A stretch of 64,000 nucleotides of DNA from Petaurus breviceps papuanus (Eukaryota > Chordata > Mammalia > Diprotodontia > Petauridae), in contig JAMXIF010001253.1 of assembly GCA_028583685.1 (NCBI GenBank), positions 28,654,158 through 28,718,157 on the forward strand. Direction: 5' to 3'. Position numbers and translations under genes: made by a program. Positions 28,611 through 38,214 of the stretch are shown here, one piece after another. Every line of letters begins with the position of its first letter. Position 1 is the first letter of the stretch. The notes below the pieces were generated by a model that was not told the origin of the DNA, ran no database searches, and saw only the letters and a program-made list of their open reading frames with translations.

Positions 28611-28860
28611 GGGCAGCAAGGTGGTGCGATGGATAGAGTGCCAAGTCTGGAATCAGATGTATCTGAGTTCAAATACAACCTCAGACATTCACTAGCTGTG
28701 TGACCCTGGCCAAGTCATTTAACCCTATTTGCCTCAGTTTTTTTCATCTGTAAAATGAGCCAGAGAGGGAAATGGCAAACCACTCCAGTACTTTGCCAAG
28801 AAAATCCCAAAGGGGGTCATAAAGAGTTGAACGTGACTAATTGACTAAACAACAACAAAA
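28611..28860 (+). mobile_element. Mar1-like SINE
   Basis: Head 'GGGCAGCAAGGTGGTGCGAT', 'GTGTGACCCTGGCCAAGTCA', 'AATGGCAAACCACTCCAGTA', 'CCAAAGGGGGTCATAAAGAG' and the terminal 'CTAAACAACAACAAAA'. Full length. Confidence 0.92.
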
Positions 28861-28884
28861 ATCCTGTGTGAGTCTGACAAATTT

Positions 28885-28965
28885 AAGATCATGTATTAAG
28901 CAACTATAGCATTTCAGGCATTGTGCTGACAATAACTAAGAAACAAAGACAAAAGCATTAAACCA
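28885..28965 (-). repeat. L2 3' fragment (reverse)
   Basis: 'ATGTATTAAGCAACTATAGC' and 'TTTCAGGCATTGTGCTGACA' fit the reversed tail. Confidence 0.55.
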
Positions 28966-29149
28966 CCTCTGCCTGCTCCTATCAGGAAACTCCTGCTACC
29001 AATGAGGACTGGTAGTTCATCAATAACATAATCTTAGAGAGTTGTATGAGGTGCAACTAGGTTAAGTGACTTGCCCATGATCTTATATTCTATGAAATAC
29101 AGACTACACTTTGGTGCATTATAATCTTCATGTCCTAGCCTTTCTGTTG

Positions 29150-29945
29150 ACCTCTAATCTCACTTCTCCAACTGCCTTTAAGAAATCTCAAATTGAATGT
29201 ACAGTAGGCATCTTAAACTCAGCATGTCTAAAGAGATCATTATCTATCCACATAAATACTCCCTTCCTCCTACCTTTCTTAGAAGTGTAGAGGGCAATAC
29301 CATCCTGCCAGTCTCTCAGACTCACAACCTAGGTCTCATTCTTGACTCCCCTCTCTTTCACTCCCCGTATCCAATCTATTGCCGAAGTCTCTTGATTTTA
29401 CCTCTGCAGTATCTCTTATTTATGCCACCTTCTCTCCTCTGACACCACCATCATTCTAGTGCAGGCCCCCATCAACTCATGCCTTGATCACTGCAATAAC
29501 CCACTGGTGGGTCTGCCTGCTTCCAGTGGCTCCCTGCTCTACTCCATCCTCCATTCAGTCACCAAAGTTATTTTCTTAAACCACAAATCTGTTCACATCA
29601 CCCCCAGGCATTTTCTCTGGCTGTCCACCAAGCCTAAAAGCTCTCCCTCAGCTATGCTTACTGACTTTCCTGGCTTCCTTTAAGTCCCAACTAAAATCCT
29701 ATCTTTTAGAGGAAGGCTTTCCCAGGCCTCTTAATTTTAATACCTTCCCTCTGTTAATTATTTCTTATTTATCTTGTATGTATCTTGTTTGTATATGTTT
29801 ATTTGCATGTTGTCTCCTCCAGTAGACTGTGGGGTCCTTAAAGGTAAGGACTGTCTTTTGCCTCTTTTTGTATTCTTAATCCTTAATATAATACCTAGCG
29901 CATAGTAGGTGCTTAATAAGTGTTTATTAATCGATTCATGGGCAG
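29150..29945 (+). pseudogene. L2 LINE: reverse transcriptase C-terminal remnant plus 3' UTR
   Basis: The frame at 29197-29442 reads RHLKLSMSKE and then VEGNTILPVSQTHNLGLILD, and the frame at 29459-29683 reads QAPINSCLDHCNNPLVGLPA and HSVTKVIFLNHKS. These match the L2 reverse transcriptase downstream of its catalytic box (RHLKLNMSKTE, NLGVILDS, SRLDYCNSLL). Two frames plus a deletion near 29610 show it is dead. It ends with the L2 tail 'GCATAGTAGGTGCTTAATAA'. The best-preserved L2 protein remnant here. Confidence 0.85.
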
Positions 29946-30594
29946 AGGCAGTATTTATACTGACAAATGACATCATAGATCTTTTGATCTGTATCTACAC
30001 AGAGACACATATGTATTTCATTATGTCTTCCTTTTTTTCTCTTCAAGCTGTGTGGCCACAGTCATGGAATGCCACAGACTCTAAAGAATTAAAGCAGAGG
30101 GTCACTTAGAGGACAATGGAGAGGCACATGATGGGGGTGAATAGGCTGTGACAAAGAACCAGTGAAGAATTACACCAGAGAGAGATGGCATAAAGGATGT
30201 CACCCAGGATTAATGGCCAGAAAAGAAGGTAAGCTGCTCCTGCAGGCAAGAGCTAAGGTGAACCAATGGATAGCCCAAGTGCTCCACTGAAACCTGGGCC
30301 ATGTCAAGAGATCCAGAAGAAAAACAGCTTTGTGCGCACTACCCAGTAAATGAACAACATGGGCTCCTGTAGGTCTCTTGTAAGTGGAAAATAGTATTGC
30401 ACAAGTCTTTCCAGACTTCTAGGTTCACAGATAGACCATAGGGAATGGATATACTCATTCCCTTCTTCCCCCAGGAAGAAGTGCCTGGGGAAAGCAATAG
30501 CAGGGTGGTGAAAACACTGGAAGGGGGGCATTAATCTCTACAGCTGTAAGAAGAAGATTTATCGGCTTCACCATACTCCCCGCCCCCCCTCGCC
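29946..30594. other. Single-copy-looking DNA
   Basis: No repeat is recognised. AAGAAGGTAAGC at about 30222 looks like a splice donor, but no matching exon frame or acceptor is evident, so I do not call a gene. Confidence 0.35.
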
Positions 30595-30711
30595 CCATTT
30601 CAACCCTGCCTATTACTATCCCCAGGTCGCTGCTTTGTAGATCTGTATTTCAAGCCCTAGTCTATCTCCCAAGCTCCATTCCCCATCAAAAACTAACTAT
30701 TGAATATTTCC

Positions 30712-30884
30712 TTTCCCCTCCCTTCCCCCCACTTAATAGTATTTTATTTTTTTCCAATTATATGTAAAGATAGTTTTCAACATTTGCTTTTTCAAGATTT
30801 TGTGTTCCAAGTATTTTTTTTTCTCCCTTTCTCCCCTTCCTCCCCGTCCAAGACAGCATGCAATCTGACATAGGCTATACTATG
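30712..30884 (-). mobile_element. L1 LINE 3' end (reverse), nested in L2
   Basis: 'CTTAATAGTATTTTATTTTT', 'TTATATGTAAAGATAGTTTT' and 'GACAGCATGCAATCTGACAT' are the reversed end of the marsupial L1 3' UTR. Target duplications ACTATTGAATATTTCC (30696-30711) and ACTATTGGATATTTCC (30885-30900) match at 15 of 16. About 170 bp, extremely 5'-truncated. Confidence 0.85.
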
Positions 30885-31156
30885 ACTATTGGATATTTCC
30901 AACTGGATGTCCAATAGATGTCTCATATCCTGCATGGCCAAAACAGAACTTGTAACTTTTCCTTCAAAATGATCCTTCTTTCCTAACTTCCTTATTTCTG
31001 TCAGGGGCTCCACTATCTTTCTCTTACCTGGTTCACCATTTTAGAGTCATCTTCACTCTCCCTCAACTCTATCCCTAATATCCAATTTGTTGTCAAATCT
31101 TTAAAATACCATCTCCCTACATTTCTTACATCCAACTCCTTTACATTCACATGACT

Positions 31157-31326
31157 TGGGGTGGCTAGGTAGCACAGTGAATAGAGCACTGGCCCTGGAG
31201 TAAGGAGGACCTGAGTTCAAATTTGTCCTCAGACACTTAATACTTACTAGCTGTGTGACCTTGGGCAAGTCACTGAACCCCAATTGCCCTGCATTCCCCC
31301 CTCCAAAAAGCAAAAAATAAAAAAAA
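31157..31326 (+). mobile_element. WSINE1-like SINE, nested in L2
   Basis: Head 'GGGGTGGCTAGGTAGCACAG', 'GGACCTGAGTTCAAATTTGT', 'CTGTGTGACCTTGGGCAAGT' and tail 'CATTCCCCCCTCCAAAAAG'. Target duplications at 31142-31156 and 31327-31341 match at 13 of 15. Confidence 0.9.
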
Positions 31327-31962
31327 TACATTTACATGGCTAATAGTCAGTTTAGGTCCTTACTACCTTCCTGAACTATTGCAATAACTTCTTAATTGAT
31401 CTCCTTGCTGCCAATATCTTCCATCTTGAATCATCCTCCACAGAGATGCCAAAGTAGGTTCCTAAGGCACAGGTCTGACCATGTTACTCCCCTGATCAAA
31501 AAGTTTCCTTGACTCCCTATTGCCTCTAGGGTTGAATACCAACTCTTCAGTTACACATTTAAAACCCTGCACAATCAGGCTCTGGCCCACCTTTCTAGAC
31601 ACAGCACAAATCATTACTCTTCATGTTGTCAAACTGGTTGACCTCCAGTCCCCCATATATAATATCCTACCTCTTGTCTCTATGTCTCTGCATAGTCTGT
31701 CCCCCATATCTGGAATGTATTTCTCCCTCACCTCTCCCTCTTTAAATCTGTGACTTTCTTCAGATTTCAGCTCAGGTACCATCTCTCTACAAGACCTTCA
31801 ATCCTCTGCCCCCCAGCTGCTAGTGCCTCTCCTGCCAAAATTTCCTAGTGTTTACTTTATCTGTGTTTTGTATTTACTTACATATATATCCATGTTGTAT
31901 TTCCTTGAATATAAACTCAAGGGCACACTGGTTCATTTTTGTTTTTGTATTCTCATTTACTA

Positions 31963-32225
31963 GATCCATGGGGTCCCTGGATTCATAAATAGATTTCAGA
32001 GGGTCTATGAACTTAGATGGGAAAAATTATATGTATACACAAATAAATATTCATATAAACAAATACATGCTCACAAATATGTATATATCCTTATTTCAAC
32101 ATAATTGGTTTTCTATATATTTTAAAATTTTATATTTTTAAAAATATTATTTTGAAAGGGGGTCCATAGGTTTTATTAGACTGCCACCATGATACAAAAA
32201 ATGTAAAGAATCTCTCTCCTAGAAG
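31963..32225 (-). mobile_element. hAT-like non-autonomous element (reverse)
   Basis: 'ATCCATGGGGTCCCTGGATT', 'TCAGAGGGTCTATGAACTTA', 'TTTCAACATAATTGGTTTTC' and 'GGGGGTCCATAGGTTTTATT' are the reverse of the body at 13090-13357. An AT-rich expansion fills its middle. Confidence 0.6.
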
Positions 32226-32229
32226 CCTT

Positions 32230-32765
32230 GTCATTTGATTGGTTGATTAATTGATTAATAGGAGATATGCTCTAGTCAACACAGATTCTGTGTAGGTGAG
32301 GCCTTCATCTAGCTAATTCTGTCCAAACAAACATCTTATTGAGAGTAAATAGATGGTGGCCAAGTCTGAGCTCAGAGAGCTATAGCAATGCCAAACTCAA
32401 TGACCATGACACGCATTGTGGAAAACAGTTCACTCCAGCAACTGCACAAAGGAAGGGCCTACCAAACAAAGCATTTGCCTTTTTCAGAGGCCTATGAGTC
32501 ACCTTCCTTCTCATTTCTATACCTTTCCTTTGGGGATGAAGGAAAGGAGAGAAGAGGGAAGGAGGAAGCAGTATCAATGATGGTCCCCAGAACCTTGACC
32601 ACATAGTCTTTTCTAAAAATTTGTGAGGCCATATGACTAAAAATGTGGCCTAGACCTTTTCTCCAAACCCCACTAACTCTGAAAAAACTTCCAGAAGAGA
32701 CATTATGCCACAGAAGTAGAACAATCACAGCTGTCTTCATAGCATATGAAAGCAAGAAGCCCAAC
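32230..32765. other. Single-copy-looking DNA
   Basis: Repeated TTGATTGGTTGATTAATTGA words open the stretch; the rest shows no repeat. Three mutually overlapping frames at 32380-32767 on both strands are most simply chance. Confidence 0.4.
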
Positions 32766-32767
32766 AA

Positions 32768-33028
32768 AGGTAGCTAGGTGGAGCAGTGGATAGATTGCCA
32801 GACCTGGTGTCAGGGAGATCTGAGTTAAAATCTCAGCCTCAGACTGTATGACCCTGGACAAGTCACTTAACCTCTGCCTGCCTCAATTTCCTCATCTATA
32901 AAATGGGGCTTATAATAGCACCTATCTTCCAGGATTGTTATGAGGATCAAATAAGGTCACATTTGTAAAGTGCTTAGTATGGTACCTGGCACGTAGTAGG
33001 TGTTATATAAATATTAGTTATTATTAAC
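32768..33028 (+). repeat. tRNA-headed SINE with an L2/MIR-type tail
   Basis: Head 'GTAGCTAGGTGGAGCAGTGG', 'GACTGTATGACCCTGGACAA', 'CTCATCTATAAAATGGGGCT' and tail 'AAAGTGCTTAGTATGGTACC' with TATTAGTTATTATT. It combines a Mar-type head with the MIR/L2 3' end. Confidence 0.88.
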
Positions 33029-33178
33029 ATGGTAACTATATTATGCATTAACAGTGGAGAATACTAATCACTAGTGCTCATTTAGTACCTCTCCCCTACC
33101 AGCCTGATGCTCCAATAGAGCTCATGCCTTTTGTAGTCCCTATTTTTCCTCCTTTGGGCTGCTCCTTGCATTCTTCTT

Positions 33179-33341
33179 CTTTTTTTTTTTTTTGAGGGGG
33201 AAAGGCAAGGCAATTGGGGTTAAGTAACTTGCCCAAGGTCACACAGCTAGTAACTGTGTCAAGTGTCTGGGGTCACATTTTAGCTCAGGTCTTCCTGACT
33301 TCCAGGCCAGTGCTCTATTCGCTGTACCACCTAGCTGCCTG
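33179..33341 (-). mobile_element. WSINE1-like SINE (reverse)
   Basis: Poly(T) start, 'AAGGCAATTGGGGTTAAGTA', 'GGTCACACAGCTAGTAACTG' and head 'GTACCACCTAGCTGCCT'. Target duplications TCCTTGCATTCTTCTT (33163-33178) and TCCTTGCATTTTTCTT (33342-33357) match at 15 of 16. Confidence 0.92.
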
Positions 33342-33357
33342 TCCTTGCATTTTTCTT

Positions 33358-33750
33358 ATCCAGACCAGAGCTAAGTATCTCTTATCCCTCAGTTCCCTGA
33401 AGCCTGTGGCCTTTCAGATGATAGCCTTGTCCTGACTTTATCACTTTCCTCATCAAGTTTTTGCTGGAGTTCTTTGCTAGTAGCTTTTTCCTAACCAAGA
33501 TTTCAAAATAACCCAAGGACAGAATGCAGCTGCTCAGGAACTCTTCCAAACCATGGAGTTGTGTTTTTTTTTTCTTTTTTGTTTTTTAGGTGAGAGCCAA
33601 TGACTGCTAGAATTAGAAACTCTCTGAATGGGGGAGTTAGGCTATAGAAATCATCATGGATGAACACGATTAAGTTCCCTTGTTCTTTGTTTAATAAAAT
33701 TTTTCATTTATATGTTGCAGTTGGTAAAGGGACAGAAATGTGTCAACTAT
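33358..33750. other. Unassigned stretch
   Basis: No repeat or exon recognised; one T-rich run at about 33566-33588. Confidence 0.3.
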
Positions 33751-33751
33751 T

Positions 33752-34040
33752 AAAAAGAACTGACATTTATACGGGGTTTTAAATTTTTCAAAGTGTTTTG
33801 TATTATCTCATTTATCCTCAACAACCCTGTGAGGTGGATCATACAACTGTTATTAGCCCAGTTTTACAGCTAAGCAAACAGACTAAGAGAGGCACACTGT
33901 TGGTGTTTAATAAATGCTTGTTGATGGCTTAAGTGACTTGACCAGAGTCACATAGCTATTATGTATCAGAGGTGGAGTTTGAATGCAGCTCTTTAGGTTT
34001 CCCAGTCCAGCCCTCTATCCATTATACCACACTGCCTCTG
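33752..34040 (-). repeat. MIR-related SINE (reverse) holding a tiny L2 tail
   Basis: 'AGAACTGACATTTATACGGG', 'CAACAACCCTGTGAGGTGGA', 'TTTTACAGCTAAGCAAACAG', then after 33892-33928 'CTTAAGTGACTTGACCAGAG' and 'CCATTATACCACACTGCCTC'. The intervening 'GGTGTTTAATAAATGCTTGT' is an L2 terminus of under 40 bases. Confidence 0.75.
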
Positions 34041-34194
34041 AAAGGCTACCTATCTCACAGTTTTGTTATGAGGAAAACTCTATAAATCTTAATGTGATAC
34101 ATAGATCTTAGTTTTATTGTCACTATTCTGATTAGCACCATACCTTATACCACTAAGTTATAAATAAATGAATGACTTCTTTTCTGAAGTAGAA

Positions 34195-34378
34195 ATCATA
34201 ATATTTTGAAATTGGAAAGGATATTAGCTATCATCTGGGTCAATAACTTCCTTTTATAGATAAAGGAATTAGGACCCAGAGAAGTTAGACAACCTGTCCA
34301 AGGTCACACATCAAGACAGATACAAAGCAGGAATGGAAACCTTGGGCTTCTGATGCCCACTTCAGGCCTCTTTCCATC
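34195..34378 (-). repeat. MIR3-type SINE (reverse)
   Basis: 'TTTTGAAATTGGAAAGGATA', 'CAACCTGTCCAAGGTCACAC' and 'AAAGCAGGAATGGAAACC'. Confidence 0.7.
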
Positions 34379-34489
34379 AAATCAAGCTGAACTTATTCCT
34401 ATGCTATGTAGAGATGGTGGGCTTATGCTCCATAATCTGTCACTGAACATGGACTACAGACTGAAATATTTCTCCTATGTAATCCTTTT

Positions 34490-35605
34490 TTTCTCCTCTG
34501 AAATTGCCACCAACCTGGTCTCATGCTTGAACTACTGAAATAGCCTGCTTGTTGCTGTTCAGTCTTAGTCTCTCCCCCATCCAGTCCATCCTCCACTCAG
34601 CTGTCAAATTAGACCAGGTCACAACTCCACCAACAGTGCATTAGTGTACCTATTTTTCCACATCCCAGCTAACATTTGTCATTTTCTTTTTCAGTCATCT
34701 TAGCTAACATGATGTGTATATGGTGTTACCTTGGAGTTGTTTTAATTTTAATTTCTCTGATATTATTCATTTATAGCATTTTTATATGATAATTGATAGT
34801 TTTTATTTCTTCTTCTGAAAAGTGACTTTTCATATCCTTTAATTAAGTTAGCAACTGGGGATTGGCTCTTATTTTTATAAATTTGGCTATATAAAATATA
34901 TTAATATAAATATATTATAATATTTAAATACATTATGTATTATAATATATAAATATATTATATAAAATATAAATTTAATATATATATATAAATTATATAT
35001 GAAAAATGAAACTTTTAACAGAGAAACATGTTGTAAATATTTCCCCCCAGTTTCCTGTTTTTCTAATTTTGGCTGCATTGGTTTTGTTTGTATTACTTTT
35101 TTAAATTTTATGTAATCAGTATTAGACTACAAGACTATCTCTTGTAGTCCTCTCTATCTCTTGTTTGGTCATGAATTCTTCCCCTATCCATAGAGCTGAC
35201 AGGTAATTTTTTTCTGTGCTTCCCTAATTGTTTATGCTATCACCATTTATATCTAAATCACATATCCATTTTGAGCTTATCTTGGTTTATGGTACAAGAT
35301 ATTGGCCCATAAAAAGTTTCTACCAGATTACTTTCTAGTTTTCTTGGCAATTTTTGTCAAATAGTGGGTTCTTGTCCCAAAGACTGGGATGAGTGCCATT
35401 CCTTCCTAGATTATTTGCAATTTTTGTTGTATATCTCTTGTTTGTACATAGTTGTTTACATGTTGTCTCCCCATTAGACTCTGAGCTCCATAAGAGCAGG
35501 GACTTGTTGGTTTGTATGTTTGTCTTTTTATGTATCTCCAGTGCTTAGCACGGTGCCTAGAACATAGTAGGTGCCTAATAAATGCTTCTTGTCTTGACTT
35601 AACTC
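34490..35605 (+). mobile_element. L2 LINE pieces on both sides of an L1
   Basis: Left (34490-34612): 'CTTGAACTACTGAAATAGCC' and 'CATCCTCCACTCAGCTGTCA', matching the L2 reverse transcriptase end. Right (35400-35605): 'TTACATGTTGTCTCCCCATT', 'TGCTTAGCACGGTGCCTAGA' and 'GGTGCCTAATAAATGC'. The middle L2 section is missing and L1 lies there instead. Confidence 0.75.
34618..35398 (-). mobile_element. L1 LINE ORF2 3' part (reverse)
   Basis: 'CTCCACCAACAGTGCATTAG', 'TTCCACATCCCAGCTAACAT', 'TCTGAAAAGTGACTTTTCAT' and later 'GTTTGGTCATGAATTCTTCC' and 'GTCAAATAGTGGGTTC' are the reverse complement of the marsupial L1 ORF2 C-terminal region. A TA-rich expansion at about 34885-34995 interrupts it. No intact frame. 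The element's 3' end is missing. Confidence 0.85.
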
Positions 35606-36115
35606 TGACCTGTTATAGTTCCTAGAAGGCACAACTTTGGGGAGCTATGCTACAGGGATAACCTTTCTAGATTTTCTCTATTATCACATTAGAGGAAAAA
35701 AAATGTAAGAGACAATGGAGAGCCTGAGGAATACCTGAAGAGAAGGAGAATGGCCACAAGTTTCCCAGTGGGGATATTCCTTGGGAATGTAATTATTTTA
35801 AGCTTCTTTGGCTCATACCTAATTCCCCAGTTATATCAGTGGTGTTTCCATACTAGTGTTCTGCCCAAAGATTAGATACCTTGCCCAAAGACTGGAAGAA
35901 GGGTATGTTTATCATCTACCAACTTGCTTCAGAAAGCTAAACATATTTACGAGCTCTTTCTAAAAATCAGAATTGTCTGATAGTACAATGAGCTTTTTCT
36001 TTAGTAGTGATTTCCCTGCCACCAAAGTTCTTTGAAGAGAGCTTTATGACCCTGTGTTGGAGATATTGTAGAGGAAGCTTGTTTTCAGGTAAGGGCTTGG
36101 ATGAGGTGACCTCTG
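35606..36115. other. Single-copy-looking DNA
   Basis: No repeat or exon recognised in about 500 bases. Confidence 0.35.
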
Positions 36116-36116
36116 A

Positions 36117-36358
36117 AGCAGCTAGGTGGCATAGTGGGTAGAGTCAGAAAGACCTAAGTTCAACTCTGGCTTTAGGCACTTACTGGCTGAGTAACATTGG
36201 GTAACTGAACCTCCGTCTGCCTCAATTTCTTCAAGTGTAAAATGGGGATAATAATCACACCTGATTTCCAGGGTTATTGTGAGACTCAAATGATATCATC
36301 ATATTTGTAAATCTCTTTGTAAATCAGTGCCTGGCATAGAGTACTTAATAAATGGCTA
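36117..36358 (+). repeat. tRNA-headed SINE with an L2/MIR-type tail
   Basis: 'AGCAGCTAGGTGGCATAGTG', 'AAGACCTAAGTTCAACTCTG', 'GTGTAAAATGGGGATAATAA' and 'TCAGTGCCTGGCATAGAGTA'. Confidence 0.85.
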
Positions 36359-36364
36359 GATCCT

Positions 36365-36550
36365 TTCTCTCCTTCCCCTTACCAAAAGTAGGATTTAAGA
36401 TTCTATCATTCTTACATTTCTTTAATAACTCATAGATTGATCATCCATCGGTTTATGTCATTTCTTCTTAGACCCCTCTATAATCTCACAGTAATAAATT
36501 CTGTCTCCAAGGAATTACCACATTGAAATTCCCAGAAAAGCACTCTTCTT
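36365..36550. other. Unassigned stretch
   Basis: Resembles a worn L3 or MIR3 piece in places (AGGAATTACCACATTGAAAT) but not enough to name. Confidence 0.25.
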
Positions 36551-36554
36551 TTTA

Positions 36555-36985
36555 ATTTTATTGATTTGTTTTTTTTTAATCACTTTCACTTTTTGAATAA
36601 ATTCTTTCCCTCTCTCCTATTCAAAGATCCATCCTCTGTAACAACAACAAAAAAGAAATAAAAGGTAAAAGATAAAATAGTTCAGAAAACCCATTAAGTC
36701 ATCAATTGAATGTGACAAGGGCAAAAACATCTTAAAGAAAAGCAACTTTGAAAGGATAAGCATGTTTCCAAAGGACAAAGCATGTAAGGAGGCAAGTTAC
36801 GCACCTCCTGACAGAAAGGTGATGGTCACAAAATGCAGAGATACATTTTTGGACATGACCACTCTGTGTATTTGTTTTGCTTGACTGTACTTATTTCTTA
36901 CAAGGCATTTTTCCGTCCTTTTTTCCTTCTTTGTTAATTGGGAATTGAAGGGTAGGAGGGAATTAGTAACAATGATGCTCCCAAA
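36555..36985. mobile_element. Probable L1 3' UTR fragments
   Basis: 'CCATCCTCTGTAACAACAAC' with 'AAGATAAAATAGTTCAGAAA' (36600-36690), and 'ATACATTTTTGGACATGACC' with 'TTTGTTTTGCTTGACTGTAC' (36840-36895), are words I recall from marsupial L1 3' UTR variants. Orientation and limits are uncertain. Confidence 0.45.
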
Positions 36986-36989
36986 GAGA

Positions 36990-37380
36990 TCCATTATAAT
37001 ATATTTTTTTAAATTAATTAATTTATTTTTAGTTTTCAGCATTCACTTTTATAAGAATTTGAGTTCTAAATTTCCCCCCCCCCTACTCTCTCCTCCCCAA
37101 GAGGGCATGCAATCTGTTAAAAGATATACATGTATTATCACATTGAATATATTTCCACATTAGTCATGTTGTGAAAGAAGAATCAGAACAAAAGGGAAAA
37201 ACCATGAGAAAGAAAAAACAACAAAAAGAAAATAGTAGACTTCTATCTGCATTCAGACTCCATAGTTCTTTCTCTGGATGTGGATAGTATTTTCCATGAT
37301 GAGTCTTTTGGAATTGTTTTAGATCATTGCATTGCTCAGAAAAGCTAAATCTAACAAAGTCAGTCAGAGCACAACATTAT
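36990..37380 (-). mobile_element. L1 LINE 3' end (reverse)
   Basis: 'AGTTTTCAGCATTCACTTTT', 'AAGAGGGCATGCAATCTGTT', 'AGTCATGTTGTGAAAGAAGA' and 'ATAGTTCTTTCTCTGGATGT' follow the reversed marsupial L1 3' UTR. 5'-truncated. Confidence 0.85.

Positions 37381-37431
<51 letters not shown>
37381..37431. repeat. (TA)n microsatellite split by a SINE
   Basis: About 24 TA units precede the SINE; another short TA block (37592-37605) follows it, so the SINE probably landed in the repeat. Confidence 0.9.
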
Positions 37432-37439
<8 letters not shown>

Positions 37440-37589
37440 TTTTAAAGCAATTGGGGTAAGTCACTTGCTCAAGGTTACACGGCCAGCTATTTCTGGGTGT
37501 GGTGCTAAGTATCCGAGCCTGGACTTGATCCCCAGGTCATCCTGACACTGGAGCTGGTGCTCTTACTCACTGAGCCACCTGGCCGTCCC
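37431..37589 (-). mobile_element. WSINE-like SINE, 'CCTGGCCGTCCC' subfamily (reverse)
   Basis: Poly(T), 'AAAGCAATTGGGGTAAGTCA', 'GTTACACGGCCAGCTATTTC', 'GGTCATCCTGACACTGGAGC' and head 'GAGCCACCTGGCCGTCCC'. TA repeats flank both sides. Same subfamily as 21730-21872. Confidence 0.88.
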
Positions 37590-37605
37590 TAATATATATA
37601 TATAT

Positions 37606-37955
37606 TTTTAATTATGAAAGAGAACAGAAGGATGGTTAGAAGGAAGCACAGACAAGCACAACAATTTTGAAAGTAATGCTTAGAATTGATTATATACCTT
37701 AAAAAAAGAGCAAGTGGTGTGAAATGGAGATATATGGTTTTTGTATTTTGTGGTGTGTATGTAAAAGCCCTTTTGGGGTATCTAAATTCACACACACAAA
37801 TTTAAAGTGAAAAAAAAAGATATACTGAAGAGTCCTCTTAAAGAGTGGCTTGTCTCCTACATCCTTGACCTCTTTAAATCTCTTAAGAGTTCAGACACAT
37901 TGAGGTATGTCAGAAAACTGTTATTGAGAAGAATATGATTAACTTGAATCCAAGA
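37606..37955. other. Unassigned stretch
   Basis: No family recognised. A short AC run at about 37788 and an A-run at about 37810 are present. Confidence 0.3.
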
Positions 37956-37957
37956 AA

Positions 37958-38210
37958 GCAGCTGGTGGCAAAGTTGATGGAGCACCCGGACTCGGGAAGC
38001 CCTTAATTCAAATCCAGCTTCAGACACTTACAAACTGCGCAAACCTGAACAAATGCCTTAATCTCCACCTCATTCCTTGCAATTAGAAAATGGAGATAAA
38101 AATAGCATCTACCTCTTGTAAGGATCAAATGAGATAGTGATTGATAAAAAAGAACCTCAGCACAGTGCCAGGCACATAATAGTGTATATAAGCATATATA
38201 AATGCTTCCT
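37958..38210 (+). repeat. tRNA-headed SINE with an L2/MIR-type tail, diverged
   Basis: 'AGCAGCTGGTGGCAAAGTTG', 'TTCAAATCCAGCTTCAGACA', 'AGGATCAAATGAGATAGTGA' and 'CAGCACAGTGCCAGGCACAT'. Confidence 0.75.
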
Positions 38211-38214
38211 TTCT

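Larger units (their letters stand above)
30600..31960 (+). mobile_element. Long L2 LINE copy carrying an L1 and a SINE
   Basis: Pieces at 30600-30711, 30885-31156 and 31327-31960 follow L2 order: 'TCAAGCCCTAGTCTATCTCC', 'AACTGGATGTCCAATAGATG', 'GCACAGGTCTGACCATGTTA', 'GACTCCCTATTGCCTCTAGG' and 'TATCCATGTTGTATTTCCTT'. The second piece covers the L2 reverse transcriptase end, with no usable frame left. It is cut at the right by a hAT element. Confidence 0.8.

Noticed and set aside
30200-30240. AAGAAGGTAAGC as a splice donor
   Set aside because: A lone donor-like match without an exon frame, acceptor or conservation evidence is expected by chance in this length.
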